Position numbers and translations under genes: made by a program. The notes beneath the pieces are model-generated. The model saw nothing but the letters and a program-made list of their open reading frames with translations. It ran no database searches and was not told the origin of the DNA. A DNA stretch of 64,000 nt from Hungatella sp. (GTDB taxonomy: Bacteria > Bacillota > Clostridia > Lachnospirales > Lachnospiraceae), in contig JAAWBS010000026.1 of NCBI GenBank assembly GCA_022792815.1, positions 1-64,000 on the forward strand. Reading direction: 5' to 3'. Positions 9,450 through 18,085 of this stretch are shown here, one piece after another; positions within the stretch are counted from its first letter, which is position 1; every line of letters starts with the position of its first letter.

Positions 9450-9493
9450 GTTAACGATTTATCCATTATATTCCATGAACCGATAAAATGCAA
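9450..9493 (-). promoter_or_regulatory. Promoter and possible operator of the MarR-ABC operon
   Basis: On the minus strand TTGCAT (9488-9493), a 17-bp spacer and TATAAT (9465-9470) form a strong sigma-A promoter. Just downstream, at the predicted transcription start, lies the palindrome GTTAAC (9450-9455) within an AT-rich stretch, in a position suited to autorepression by MarR. Confidence 0.7.
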
Positions 9494-9534
9494 GGAGTCT
9501 TATGCTTTTTTAGATTTTTTTTAGAATTGTACGG

Positions 9535-9583
9535 AAAAAGGCTGACTCCGGATTCTTAAGACACTCCGGAATCAGCCTTTTTT
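9535..9583 (-). terminator. Terminator of the GT-C-like/PurF-like operon
   Basis: A long stem (AAAAAGGCTGA-C/T-TCCGGA against its complement) encloses the stop codon of the membrane protein gene and ends in a T tract on the minus strand. The symmetric A/T tails would also let it work in the other direction. Confidence 0.85.
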
Positions 9584-11811
9584 CGGTACTGTTCTTCAAA
9601 CTCTTTTCTGGCCTCCACAGACCTGTCAGTGCGCCGGCCCTCTGTGTCCACCTCGGCCAGCATATTTCCGTGGTCGTAGCACACCGGAGTCAGGATTCCA
9701 TACTCGATCAGGTCGCAGGTCAGGCTCCAGGCCCTGTCCTCCTCGGCGATGTAGCCGGCCTGTGTGTAGACGTAATCTGTCTCGGCATATCGCATAAAAT
9801 CCACAAAATTATCCATGGATTTGACCAAAACCACATTTCCCCAGGAGCCTGTGATATCCAGATAAGACTGGGCGCAGCAGGGAAATGCCAGGACCTTTGG
9901 GTGTTCTCCCACCGCGATCAGACGACTTCTCGGATCCCGGGCCAGGATCTCCCAGATAGCGCCGCAGCCTAAGTCCTCCAGTTCTCTCTGATTGGCTTTT
10001 CCATGGTCATAATACCCTCTGTGCCTCCAGGATACCGGGGTAAACCCTGTGGTCCAGCTCCAGTTGGTCAGGCTCATGACAACTGCGGAGAATACTATCA
10101 CCGGCACGCATAGACTGCGGATTTTCTCCTTCACCTGCTCTGTCTCAAGGCGGGACATAAGATGGAACACATAGACTGTAAGGAGCACATAAAACAGCAT
10201 AAAATAGTTGCCGTCCACCTGGACCAGCAGGACGAGACTGAGCACATTGCAGGCCAAAAAGGGCAGAAATACGGTGTGGAGATACCGGCTCTTCCTCCTC
10301 TGCTCCGGGTCCTCTCTCTTCTCCAGAAAGAACCAGGCCAGCCATATCCCCAAAAGCATCCACACGGCCAGGCTGCCCCATGCCAGAATTACATGGCCCA
10401 TGTCCTCCCCCTGGGGATCCAGAAGGATGCCATACACTCTCTTGACCGTGTTTTTTATCCACTGCATCCCTGACAGTCCGCCTCCACTGTTGGGAATCTT
10501 CTGGACATTGAAGGGATATTTCATCTCAAATCCCGCTCTGGTCAGCAGGGAGGAAAACACGGAAGTCACCGGAAGCCCTGTCAATGCCATGGTTCTGGCC
10601 CAGACTGCCCCAAGGGCAGCCAGAGACAGGGCGGTCACAGCCAGGCCTCCCTTCTTCTCCCCCAGGGTCCTCTTGGGAAACAGCTGACCTGTGGCCGCCA
10701 GGTACACTCCGCTCATCCCCATGACTGCCGTGGAAAATACCAGAGCCGTAGGCTTTAAGGTCCAGCTGAAGAAAAAGGCTGCCAGCCCATACCAGAGTCC
10801 CTGCCTCTCCCCCTCCAGATACCGGGCCGTCTCGTAAAACAGGATCAGCTGAAACAGCAAGGTGGACAGATCGCTTTTGGCGGTGATGCTCATATTCATG
10901 ATGCCGGGAATCGCCGCCAGAAAAAGGGGGAGCCATCGCGCCGTCCGCCTGTCCAGGAAACATCTGCCCAGATCACGGGCCAGCCACAGCACACCGGCTG
11001 CCAGCCACAGATTACAGGAGATCCCAAAGCTGTAAGACGGCAGAGCAGAGAGGGGCAGAGTCAGCACTTCCCAGCCTTTGGGGTAGGTGTAGACCACCCC
11101 GATGGTTCCCAGATTCTCGTAGATACCCCTTCCGTTGTTGAGAATATAGGGGGAGCGGACTCCGTACCAGAGGCTGTCGAAATCCACCGCCCCATTCATC
11201 CGCCCCGCCTGGATACAAAAGATACTGATCACCCCAGCTGCCGCCACGGCTTCCCACAGGCTGACCCGTCTGCCCGGTTCCTGCTTTCTGATACAGACCC
11301 GGGAGGCCTGCCGTCCAAAGTCCGCTGCCATCAAAACTGCCGTGATCAGCACAAATCCCCACAGTTTCTCCATACTGCCAAGCCCTGTGGCTGACATCAG
11401 GCAGAAGGCACATACCACAAGAAGACTTCCTGTCAGGAAATCCCGGCTTGGATCCCTCTCTCTGACTCCGAACAGACGGCTGCGGACCCATCCTCCCATC
11501 CCCGTCACATAGCACAGATAGAGGCCGGAAATCACCACCGGAACCAGGACCTGATGAGCCCACAGAAAACAGGAAAGGACTGCCAGAGCCCCAAGGACTT
11601 TGGCAGTCGTTCTCAAAAAACTGAAAGTCAGAGTCAGACAAGCAAAAATCAGCAGTACTTCTGCCGCCATCCTCACGAATTCCTTCTGCCTGATGTGCCA
11701 GGACAGGATTCCCCCTGCAAACAGCCGGCAGGAGGAGTAAACGACGGCTCCAAACACCCAGACGGCAAGGGCCAGAAGCACCAGCCTCTCTCTTCTGCTT
11801 ATGTTCTTCAT
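9556..11811 (-). CDS. Large multispanning membrane protein, GT-C-like
   Basis: A 751-residue protein with about 13 hydrophobic segments spread over the first 600 residues and a soluble C-terminal part. An early extracytoplasmic loop holds an acidic DFDSLWY motif followed by a Tyr/Gly-rich stretch (YTYPKGWE), the arrangement of GT-C glycosyltransferases that use polyprenyl-phosphate sugars (PMT/GT39-like). That assignment is inferred; no specific family was recognised. The ATG follows AGGAG by seven bases. It is the last gene of a closely spaced unit after the PurF-like gene (32-base gap) and ends in a strong terminator. A role in cell-surface glycan assembly is possible but unproven. Confidence 0.7.
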   Translation of the reverse strand: MKNISRRERLVLLALAVWVFGAVVYSSCRLFAGGILSWHIRQKEFVRMAAEVLLIFACLTLTFSFLRTTAKVLGALAVLSCFLWAHQVLVPVVISGLYLCYVTGMGGWVRSRLFGVRERDPSRDFLTGSLLVVCAFCLMSATGLGSMEKLWGFVLITAVLMAADFGRQASRVCIRKQEPGRRVSLWEAVAAAGVISIFCIQAGRMNGAVDFDSLWYGVRSPYILNNGRGIYENLGTIGVVYTYPKGWEVLTLPLSALPSYSFGISCNLWLAAGVLWLARDLGRCFLDRRTARWLPLFLAAIPGIMNMSITAKSDLSTLLFQLILFYETARYLEGERQGLWYGLAAFFFSWTLKPTALVFSTAVMGMSGVYLAATGQLFPKRTLGEKKGGLAVTALSLAALGAVWARTMALTGLPVTSVFSSLLTRAGFEMKYPFNVQKIPNSGGGLSGMQWIKNTVKRVYGILLDPQGEDMGHVILAWGSLAVWMLLGIWLAWFFLEKREDPEQRRKSRYLHTVFLPFLACNVLSLVLLVQVDGNYFMLFYVLLTVYVFHLMSRLETEQVKEKIRSLCVPVIVFSAVVMSLTNWSWTTGFTPVSWRHRGYYDHGKANQRELEDLGCGAIWEILARDPRSRLIAVGEHPKVLAFPCCAQSYLDITGSWGNVVLVKSMDNFVDFMRYAETDYVYTQAGYIAEEDRAWSLTCDLIEYGILTPVCYDHGNMLAEVDTEGRRTDRSVEARKEFEEQYRKKADSGVS

Positions 11812-11843
11812 CTATAAACTCCTGTTCTTAGCCTGCATACCAT

Positions 11844-13259
11844 TTATTCTTTTCCGTCAAAGCAGTAGGTGCAGACCTTACATTTGGGGAGCCCGATGGA
11901 TTGCACCAGATCATCCAGGCGATGGTAGCGGAGTGTGGTAAAGTTCTGCCGTTTGCAGATCTCGGAGCACATGCACTCGTACCGCTCACTGCCTGGGTCT
12001 GCGTACTCCTCCAGCACCTGTTCCCCATGCTCGCCCTCTCTCTCCAAAATCACCCTCCGGGTGATCAGATCCAGCTCCGACTTGGAGCGTGAGAAGTTTA
12101 AGTACTTGCAGCCGTACAGGAGGGGAGGACAGGCCGGGCGGACATGAACCTCCTTTGCCCCGCTCTGGTACAGAAACTCTGTGGTCTCCCTCAACTGGGT
12201 CCCCCGGACGATGGAATCGTCGATGAGAAGCAGTTTCTTGCCCTCGATCAGGGCTTTTACCGGGATCAGCTTCATCTTGGCGATCAGATTCCTCTGCTCC
12301 TGGTTGGTGGGCATAAATGACCGGGGCCAGGTGGGGGTGTATTTGATAAACGGACGGGAGAAGGGGATCTTGGACTCATTGGAATAGCCGATGGCATGGG
12401 CGATGCCGGAATCCGGAACCCCGGCCACCATATCCGGAGTGACATTGGCTGCCTCCCTGTCCCTTCTCGCCAGCATACTTCCACAGCGATAGCGCATCTC
12501 CTCCACATTGATCCCCTCATAGGAGGAGGTGGGGTAGCCATAATACACCCACAAAAAGGAGCAGATCCGCATCTCATTTCCGGGAGGACAGACATCCTCG
12601 ACTCCGTCCGGGGTGATTTTCACGATCTCGCCGGGGCCTAATTCCCGATAGTCCTCATAGCCCAGGTTGATATAGGCAAAATTTTCGAAGGACACACAGT
12701 AGGCATCTTCTTTTTTCCCCAGAATCAGAGGAGTCCTGCCCATCCTGTCCCTGGCGGCATAGACCGCATCCTTTGTCATCAGAAGCAGAGTCATGGAGCC
12801 GTCCACGATCTCCTGGACATATCGGATTCCCTCCGGGATGGTGTCCTTCTTGCAGATCAGGGAAGCCACCAGTTCCGTGGCATTGACCTGTCCGCTGGTC
12901 ATCTCCTGAAAATGGGTATTGCCGTGGGCATAGACCTGGGAAAGCAGATACTCAAAGTTATTGATCTTTCCCACTGTGGCGATGGCAAAGCTTCCCAGGT
13001 GAGACTGAATCAGCAGAGGCTGAGGCTCATAGTCCGAGATGCTGGCGATTCCCATATTGCCTTCCATCTCCTGCACATCCCTCTCAAATTTGGTTCGAAA
13101 GGGGGAATTCTCAATATTGTGAATGGCCCGGTTAAAGCCGCCTGGTCCATAGGTGGCCATCCCTCCTCGTCTTGTGCCCAGATGGGAATGATAGTCTACT
13201 CCATAAAACAGTTCCAATGCACAGTTTCTTTTGGAAATAACTCCAAAGATACCTCCCAT
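11844..13259 (-). CDS. Amidophosphoribosyltransferase-like protein lacking the N-terminal Cys
   Basis: The 471-residue product has the two-domain layout of PurF: an N-terminal Ntn glutaminase-like domain and a C-terminal phosphoribosyltransferase domain with the PRPP loop LLLIDDSIVRGTQ near residues 343-356. It starts Met-Gly-Gly-Ile-Phe-Gly where true PurF has Met-Cys-Gly, so the nucleophilic Cys is absent. The glutamine-site motifs (RGQE, HxRYST, NG) are also not recognisable. The ATG has a good AAAGGAG site and there is no alternative start that restores the Cys. The C-terminus is Cys-rich (CMC, then CKVCTYC), consistent with a retained iron-sulfur cluster. It sits between two membrane-protein genes, not purine genes. 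I do not assign PurF activity. Confidence 0.85.
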   Translation of the reverse strand: MGGIFGVISKRNCALELFYGVDYHSHLGTRRGGMATYGPGGFNRAIHNIENSPFRTKFERDVQEMEGNMGIASISDYEPQPLLIQSHLGSFAIATVGKINNFEYLLSQVYAHGNTHFQEMTSGQVNATELVASLICKKDTIPEGIRYVQEIVDGSMTLLLMTKDAVYAARDRMGRTPLILGKKEDAYCVSFENFAYINLGYEDYRELGPGEIVKITPDGVEDVCPPGNEMRICSFLWVYYGYPTSSYEGINVEEMRYRCGSMLARRDREAANVTPDMVAGVPDSGIAHAIGYSNESKIPFSRPFIKYTPTWPRSFMPTNQEQRNLIAKMKLIPVKALIEGKKLLLIDDSIVRGTQLRETTEFLYQSGAKEVHVRPACPPLLYGCKYLNFSRSKSELDLITRRVILEREGEHGEQVLEEYADPGSERYECMCSEICKRQNFTTLRYHRLDDLVQSIGLPKCKVCTYCFDGKE

Positions 13260-13290
13260 ATGATCTCTCCTTTTTGTATGCTAATATTTC

Positions 13291-14898
13291 TTAATCAATA
13301 AAGAAACGGCGAGCCGATCTGCCGGCTCCTGTCGCTGCCCCGGCGGTCTCAAGGGCCGGCTCCACAGCCACACCGCTCTCCTCCTCCACTGCGCCGTAAG
13401 ACTCGGAGACTGTCTTCAGTCCCGGGGCGGCAGTCAGGAAGAAAAACACGGCGATCCCCACGGCACAGAGGAGGCGAACCGCCATATCCGCCTTGTCTCT
13501 CAGGACGATTCTGTCCCTGCGAAAATGGAGGCGCCCTTCCTTCCTCTCATGGCGGACCTCTATGTTTTCCGGGCAAAACTCCAGAAGCTGGTTTCTTAGA
13601 AGCTCTGCCTCTGCCTCCTTGCCCAAGTGCTCTTTCACGGCTGTCAGCACCCCCAGGACCGGAAGCCGACTGTAGCCGCTCCGACACTGGTTCAGCAGAC
13701 TCTGTGCCCCGGACTCTGCCTGCTCCATCTCTCCGTCTTCCACCTGGCGCCGGATCTCATCGACGGAAAGATTTCTTCTGATATCCGGTCTCCTCTTCAG
13801 AGAAGGGTGAGCCTCCAGGAACGCCTCCATACGCCCTCTTGCCTCCAAAGCCTCCCTCCGGTATCCCAGCTCTGCCAAACATCTCTGCTCCAGGCTCAGA
13901 TGCACGTATGTCTGCAAGACCCCAGCCCTTCTCTCCGAAAGTTTCCACGCCTCCCTAGAGAGGGCCAAAGCCTCCTCATAATACCCTCCGCGCAGGAGAC
14001 CGACTGCCCCGTTGTGATACCAGACGCCGCTGCCTCTCTTGTCTCGCCTGCTGCCGGCCAGTTTCAGGTAGAGCACGGCAGCGGTGAGAGGGCGGCAGTG
14101 CACTGTCAGAGGCTTCATCAAAAGCACCTTTCCCCTGGATCTGGCTGCAGCAGCCAGGAGAAACACCCCCGCTGTCAGGGTCCCATACACCCCCGCCCGG
14201 CGGCTCAGAGAATCGCCGTGATACAGGCTATGAACCATCCAGAACGCCAGAAACAGCCACAGCCATCCAAGGCACAGGACATTCATCATCTGCCTCTTCC
14301 TGCTGGCGGCAAACAGCCGTTCTCCTTCGGACAAAACTTCTCCAAGGCCGGGATCTCTCTCCAATTTTCTCAGAATCCGATTCCCGCAGACGGCCGCCTG
14401 GCTGTACTTCCGACTGGATCCGCGTCCAAAGAGGCTTATGGCTCCTGCTATCACCGCCAGAGTTCCCGCCAGAAGGCAGAGCACCCTTCCTCCGTTAGGG
14501 CGGACCGTGAGATAGGCCTCTTCTCCTTCTCCTCCCATTAAGATCTGGTATTTCCACTTTTCTTCCATATCACGGGAATCACCGATGATCCTTATGAGAA
14601 CCGGACTGTCTCCCCTCTCTTCCCTGCATTCCCCGTGGATCAAGAGACGCCTTCTGCCCTCCACCAGCTTCTCCTCCACAAAGAGGTTGGTCTCCGGGTC
14701 GTCACAGAGAACTCTCATATTCTTCCCCTCTGCCAGGATCTCCACCTGAAACCGGCCTTTTTTCGGCGCCACTTCCACTCCCATCATCTTTATGTAGGAG
14801 TCTTCCTTCCAATATAACCAGGCTGTCAGCAGCATAAAGGCCACACTGACAGCCATATACAGCCATTTCAACGTTCTCTCCGAGTCCGGTCTCCTCAT
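13291..14898 (-). CDS. Membrane protein of unknown function
   Basis: No family was recognised for this 535-residue protein. It has one helix near the N-terminus (WLYMAVSVAFMLLTAWLYW), an extracytoplasmic beta-rich segment of about 100 residues, a helix pair around 140-240, a helical, possibly TPR-like, cytoplasmic stretch from about 290 to 440 rich in Arg/Glu/Ala/Leu, a last helix near 475 and an Ala/Gly-rich tail. Its gene is preceded by a clear promoter with an inverted repeat and is followed after 31 bases by the PurF-like gene, so the three genes probably form one transcript. Confidence 0.75.
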   Translation of the reverse strand: MRRPDSERTLKWLYMAVSVAFMLLTAWLYWKEDSYIKMMGVEVAPKKGRFQVEILAEGKNMRVLCDDPETNLFVEEKLVEGRRRLLIHGECREERGDSPVLIRIIGDSRDMEEKWKYQILMGGEGEEAYLTVRPNGGRVLCLLAGTLAVIAGAISLFGRGSSRKYSQAAVCGNRILRKLERDPGLGEVLSEGERLFAASRKRQMMNVLCLGWLWLFLAFWMVHSLYHGDSLSRRAGVYGTLTAGVFLLAAAARSRGKVLLMKPLTVHCRPLTAAVLYLKLAGSRRDKRGSGVWYHNGAVGLLRGGYYEEALALSREAWKLSERRAGVLQTYVHLSLEQRCLAELGYRREALEARGRMEAFLEAHPSLKRRPDIRRNLSVDEIRRQVEDGEMEQAESGAQSLLNQCRSGYSRLPVLGVLTAVKEHLGKEAEAELLRNQLLEFCPENIEVRHERKEGRLHFRRDRIVLRDKADMAVRLLCAVGIAVFFFLTAAPGLKTVSESYGAVEEESGVAVEPALETAGAATGAGRSARRFFID

Positions 14899-14948
14899 GG
14901 TTTGTTTCCTCTCCCGCTCTGCCCTGTGTGTTGCTGTCCTACAAAGGG

Positions 14949-14995
14949 CCTGCTATTTTATCGTCCACTATAGCAGGTCGGACTGAGGAAATCAA
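14949..14995 (-). promoter_or_regulatory. Promoter with overlapping dyad for the PurF-like operon
   Basis: TTGATT (14990-14995), 17-bp spacer, TATAGT (14967-14972) on the minus strand. A perfect 8-bp inverted repeat, CCTGCTAT and ATAGCAGG with a 13-bp gap (14949-14977), covers the -10 box and the start site, as expected of a repressor operator. Confidence 0.65.
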
Positions 14996-15065
14996 TATCC
15001 ATTCTTTTACACTTTCCTTAGCAAATTCTGTAAATTTTCTATCGAAACTATGAACATGGCTTTTA

Positions 15066-15653
15066 TTACTCCCCTGTCAGCTGTTCCATCAGCTGCCAGA
15101 TCTCCTCTCTCCCCTGTTTGGTCAGGGCGGAAAAGGGGATCAGGATATCTCTGGGTTCCATGGCAAGGCCTGTGCGGATCATCTTCACATGTTTCCCCAC
15201 CTGACTGCGGTTGATCTTGTCCAGCTTGGTGGCGATCACTATGGGGCGATAGCCCTGATACAGGATCCACTCATACATGGTCTTGTCGTTGGAAGAAGGT
15301 TCATGGCGGATATCCACAAGAAGAAATACACCTTTCAACATCTTGGACCCTTTCAGATACCGCTCCACCATCTTGCCCCATTTTTCCTTCACTTCCACAG
15401 CCACCTTGGTGTATCCGTACCCCGGCAAATCCACGAAATACAGCTGATCATTGACATGATAAAAATTCACGGTCTGGGTCTTCCCCGGCTGGGAAGATGT
15501 CCTGGCCAGGGATTTGCGGTTTAACAGCCCGTTGATCAGGGACGATTTGCCCACATTGGATTTGCCGGCAAAGGCGAACTCCGGGTGAATATTCTCGGGA
15601 AATGTGCTGGTGATCCCGCACACCGTCTCAAGCTCTGCACGTTTTATTATCAT
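15066..15653 (-). CDS. engB: Ribosome biogenesis GTPase EngB (YihA/YsxC)
   Basis: A 195-residue TRAFAC GTPase required for late large-subunit assembly. The G1 motif GKSNVGKSS is at residues 30-38, DLPGYGYTKV carries G3, and TKLDK is G4. The frame extends seven codons upstream, but the ATG at 15653 overlaps the lon stop codon (ATGA) and has a GGAGA site, so it is the likely start. Co-transcribed after lon, an arrangement common in Firmicutes. Confidence 0.95.
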   Translation of the reverse strand: MIIKRAELETVCGITSTFPENIHPEFAFAGKSNVGKSSLINGLLNRKSLARTSSQPGKTQTVNFYHVNDQLYFVDLPGYGYTKVAVEVKEKWGKMVERYLKGSKMLKGVFLLVDIRHEPSSNDKTMYEWILYQGYRPIVIATKLDKINRSQVGKHVKMIRTGLAMEPRDILIPFSALTKQGREEIWQLMEQLTGE

Positions 15654-18004
15654 ATCTGATTTCTCTCCTGACATTCTTCCCCGCCCTCGGCCGGCACCAA
15701 AATCTCTCTCAGCACCTGGGACATCTCCTTCACAAACACGATCTCCAGGCCCTTGGTGATCTCTCCTGACAGCTCTCTGATGTCCGGGCGGTTCTTCTCC
15801 GGCACCAGCACCTTCTGGATATGGGCCATCCTTGCCGCCAGAATCTTCTCCTTCAGTCCCCCAATGGGAAGCACCCTCCCCCTCAGAGTGAGCTCCCCGG
15901 TCATGGCAGTCTTGGCGCTGGCCGGACAGCCTGTGATGGCCGATACCATGGCAGAGGCCATGGTGATGCCGGCGGAGGGGCCATCCTTCGGCACGGCCCC
16001 CTCCGGAATGTGGAGGTGGATGTCATGTTTCCCGAAAAAATCCGGCTCAACCTGATACTCGGGGCACACGGAGCGAACATAGCTGAGGGCGATCTGGGCG
16101 GATTCCTTCATCACATCCCCCATCTGACCCGTCATCTTCAGCTCTCCCTTGCCGGGCATCACATTGACCTCGATCTGGAGCGTGTCTCCGCCTGCGCTGG
16201 TCCATGCCAGTCCTCTCACCACCCCGGCCTGATCCTCCTCATTGGCATCCTCAAAAGAGACCTTCTCCTTGCCCAGATACTTGGCCAGATTGGACTCCGT
16301 GATCTTTAAACCCGTCCTCTGGTGTTCCAGATACTCCCTGGCCGCCTTGCGGCAGATGTCCCCTAGCCGCCTCTCTAAGCTCCGCACACCGGCCTCCCTG
16401 GTATAGTTGTGGATGATCTTCCGGATGGCGCCGTCGCTGATGGTCAGGCGGGCGTTCTCCAGACCGTTTCTCTCCATCTGCTTAGTCACCAGGTACTTTC
16501 TGGCGATATGGAACTTTTCGTTCTCCGTGTAACTGCTGACTTCGATCACCTCCATCCGGTCCAGCAAAGGCCTGGGAATGGTCTCTGTAGTGTTGGCTGT
16601 GGCGATGAACAGCACCTGGGACAGATCGATGGGCGTCTCCACATAGTGGTCCCTGAACCTCATGTTCTGCTCTCCGTCCAGCACCTCCAAGAGGGCTGAG
16701 GATGTATCTCCCTTGTAGTCGCTGCTGACCTTGTCGATCTCATCCAGCAGCATGAGGGGATTGGAGACTCCGGCCTGTCTGAGGCCTTCTGCCAGACGTC
16801 CCGGCATGGCTCCCACATAAGTCTTCCTGTGGCCTCTGATCTCCGCCTCATCCCGGACTCCGCCCAGGCTGATTCTCACATATTTCTTGTTCAGTGCCCT
16901 GGCCACAGACCGGGCGATGGAGGTCTTTCCCGTCCCCGGAGGTCCTGTCAGGCACAGGATCGGTCCATGACCTTTGGGGGTCAGCGTTCTCACGGCCAGA
17001 TACTCCAGCACCCGCTCCTTCACCTTCTCCAGTCCGTAGTGATCCTCCTCCAGGATCTTCTGGGCATGGCCGATATCGTTGTTGTCCTCGGACATCTTCT
17101 TCCAGGGAAGCTCCAAAAGCGTCTCGACATAGCCTCTAAGCACATTGGCCTCCTGGCTGCTAGAAGGCATATTCTTCAGACGTCCGATCTCCTTGGTCAG
17201 CTTGTCCTTTGTCTCCTGATCCGCTTCGAGCCCCGATACTCTCGAGAGGTACTCTTCGGTCTCGCCCTCCGTCTCCTCCTCCCCCAGCTCTTTTCTGATC
17301 ACCCGCATCTGTTCCCTGAGAATGTAATCCTTCTGATTCTTGTCGATGTGGGTTTTCACCTTGTTCTGAAATTCTTTCTTGATCTGTCCCGCCTCGATCT
17401 CGATCATCAGCTGTTCCATCAGCACCTCATAAAGCCGGCTCTCACAGTCAGCCTCCAGAATCTTCTGACGCGCCGAATAATCCCAAGGAAGCTCTGTGCT
17501 GATATCGCTCATCAGTTTTCCCAACTCCGGAATCATCATCAGATCCGCCATGGAGTCTCTGGAGACTTTGGGGTTCTCTGCAAAGTACTCCTTCAGCCTG
17601 TCTTTTAACACACGGAGCATGGCTTCCCTTGGGGAACTCCCCTGAATATCCTGAAAGAATGACAGCGGTTCGATCTCCCCTAACAGCAGAGGCTCCGTGG
17701 ACTCCAGGCGCAGAAGACGTCCCCTCTTTCTCCCCTCTGCCATGACCCTGATGATATTGCCCGGCAGCTTCACCAGCTGTCTGATCTCTGCTATGGTGCC
17801 GACCTCCCACAGATCTTTGTAGGAAGGTTCCGCCACATCCGGGGATCTCTGTCCCACCAGAAACAGCTTCTGATCCGTCATCATAGCTCTCTCCAGGGCT
17901 TCTATGGATTTTTTTCTGCTGATATCAAAATGTGTGACTGCTGCTGGAAGAACCGTCAGCCCCCGCAGGGCGATGGCAGGCATGGTTATGATGTTTTCTT
18001 CCAT
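15650..18004 (-). CDS. lon: ATP-dependent protease Lon
   Basis: A 784-residue soluble AAA+ protease that degrades misfolded and regulatory proteins. The N-terminal substrate domain begins MPAIALRGLTVLP; Walker A is GPPGTGKTS; the C-terminal protease domain shows the catalytic Ser in PKDGPSAG and the catalytic Lys in PIGGLKEK. Length is normal for LonA. It lies between clpX and engB; 81 bases separate it from clpX with no clear terminator, so co-transcription is likely. Confidence 0.97.
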   Translation of the reverse strand: MEENIITMPAIALRGLTVLPAAVTHFDISRKKSIEALERAMMTDQKLFLVGQRSPDVAEPSYKDLWEVGTIAEIRQLVKLPGNIIRVMAEGRKRGRLLRLESTEPLLLGEIEPLSFFQDIQGSSPREAMLRVLKDRLKEYFAENPKVSRDSMADLMMIPELGKLMSDISTELPWDYSARQKILEADCESRLYEVLMEQLMIEIEAGQIKKEFQNKVKTHIDKNQKDYILREQMRVIRKELGEEETEGETEEYLSRVSGLEADQETKDKLTKEIGRLKNMPSSSQEANVLRGYVETLLELPWKKMSEDNNDIGHAQKILEEDHYGLEKVKERVLEYLAVRTLTPKGHGPILCLTGPPGTGKTSIARSVARALNKKYVRISLGGVRDEAEIRGHRKTYVGAMPGRLAEGLRQAGVSNPLMLLDEIDKVSSDYKGDTSSALLEVLDGEQNMRFRDHYVETPIDLSQVLFIATANTTETIPRPLLDRMEVIEVSSYTENEKFHIARKYLVTKQMERNGLENARLTISDGAIRKIIHNYTREAGVRSLERRLGDICRKAAREYLEHQRTGLKITESNLAKYLGKEKVSFEDANEEDQAGVVRGLAWTSAGGDTLQIEVNVMPGKGELKMTGQMGDVMKESAQIALSYVRSVCPEYQVEPDFFGKHDIHLHIPEGAVPKDGPSAGITMASAMVSAITGCPASAKTAMTGELTLRGRVLPIGGLKEKILAARMAHIQKVLVPEKNRPDIRELSGEITKGLEIVFVKEMSQVLREILVPAEGGEECQERNQI

Positions 18005-18085
18005 CTTTCCTCTTCTCTCTTTCTGTCTCTGACAGGAAAAGCTCCCATCTCCCTCCTGTGTCTGTTTGTCCCCCTGAAGGTTCGA

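Noticed and set aside
11844-13259. Plain annotation as the purine enzyme PurF
   Set aside because: The Cys nucleophile and glutamine-site motifs are missing and no purine genes are nearby.
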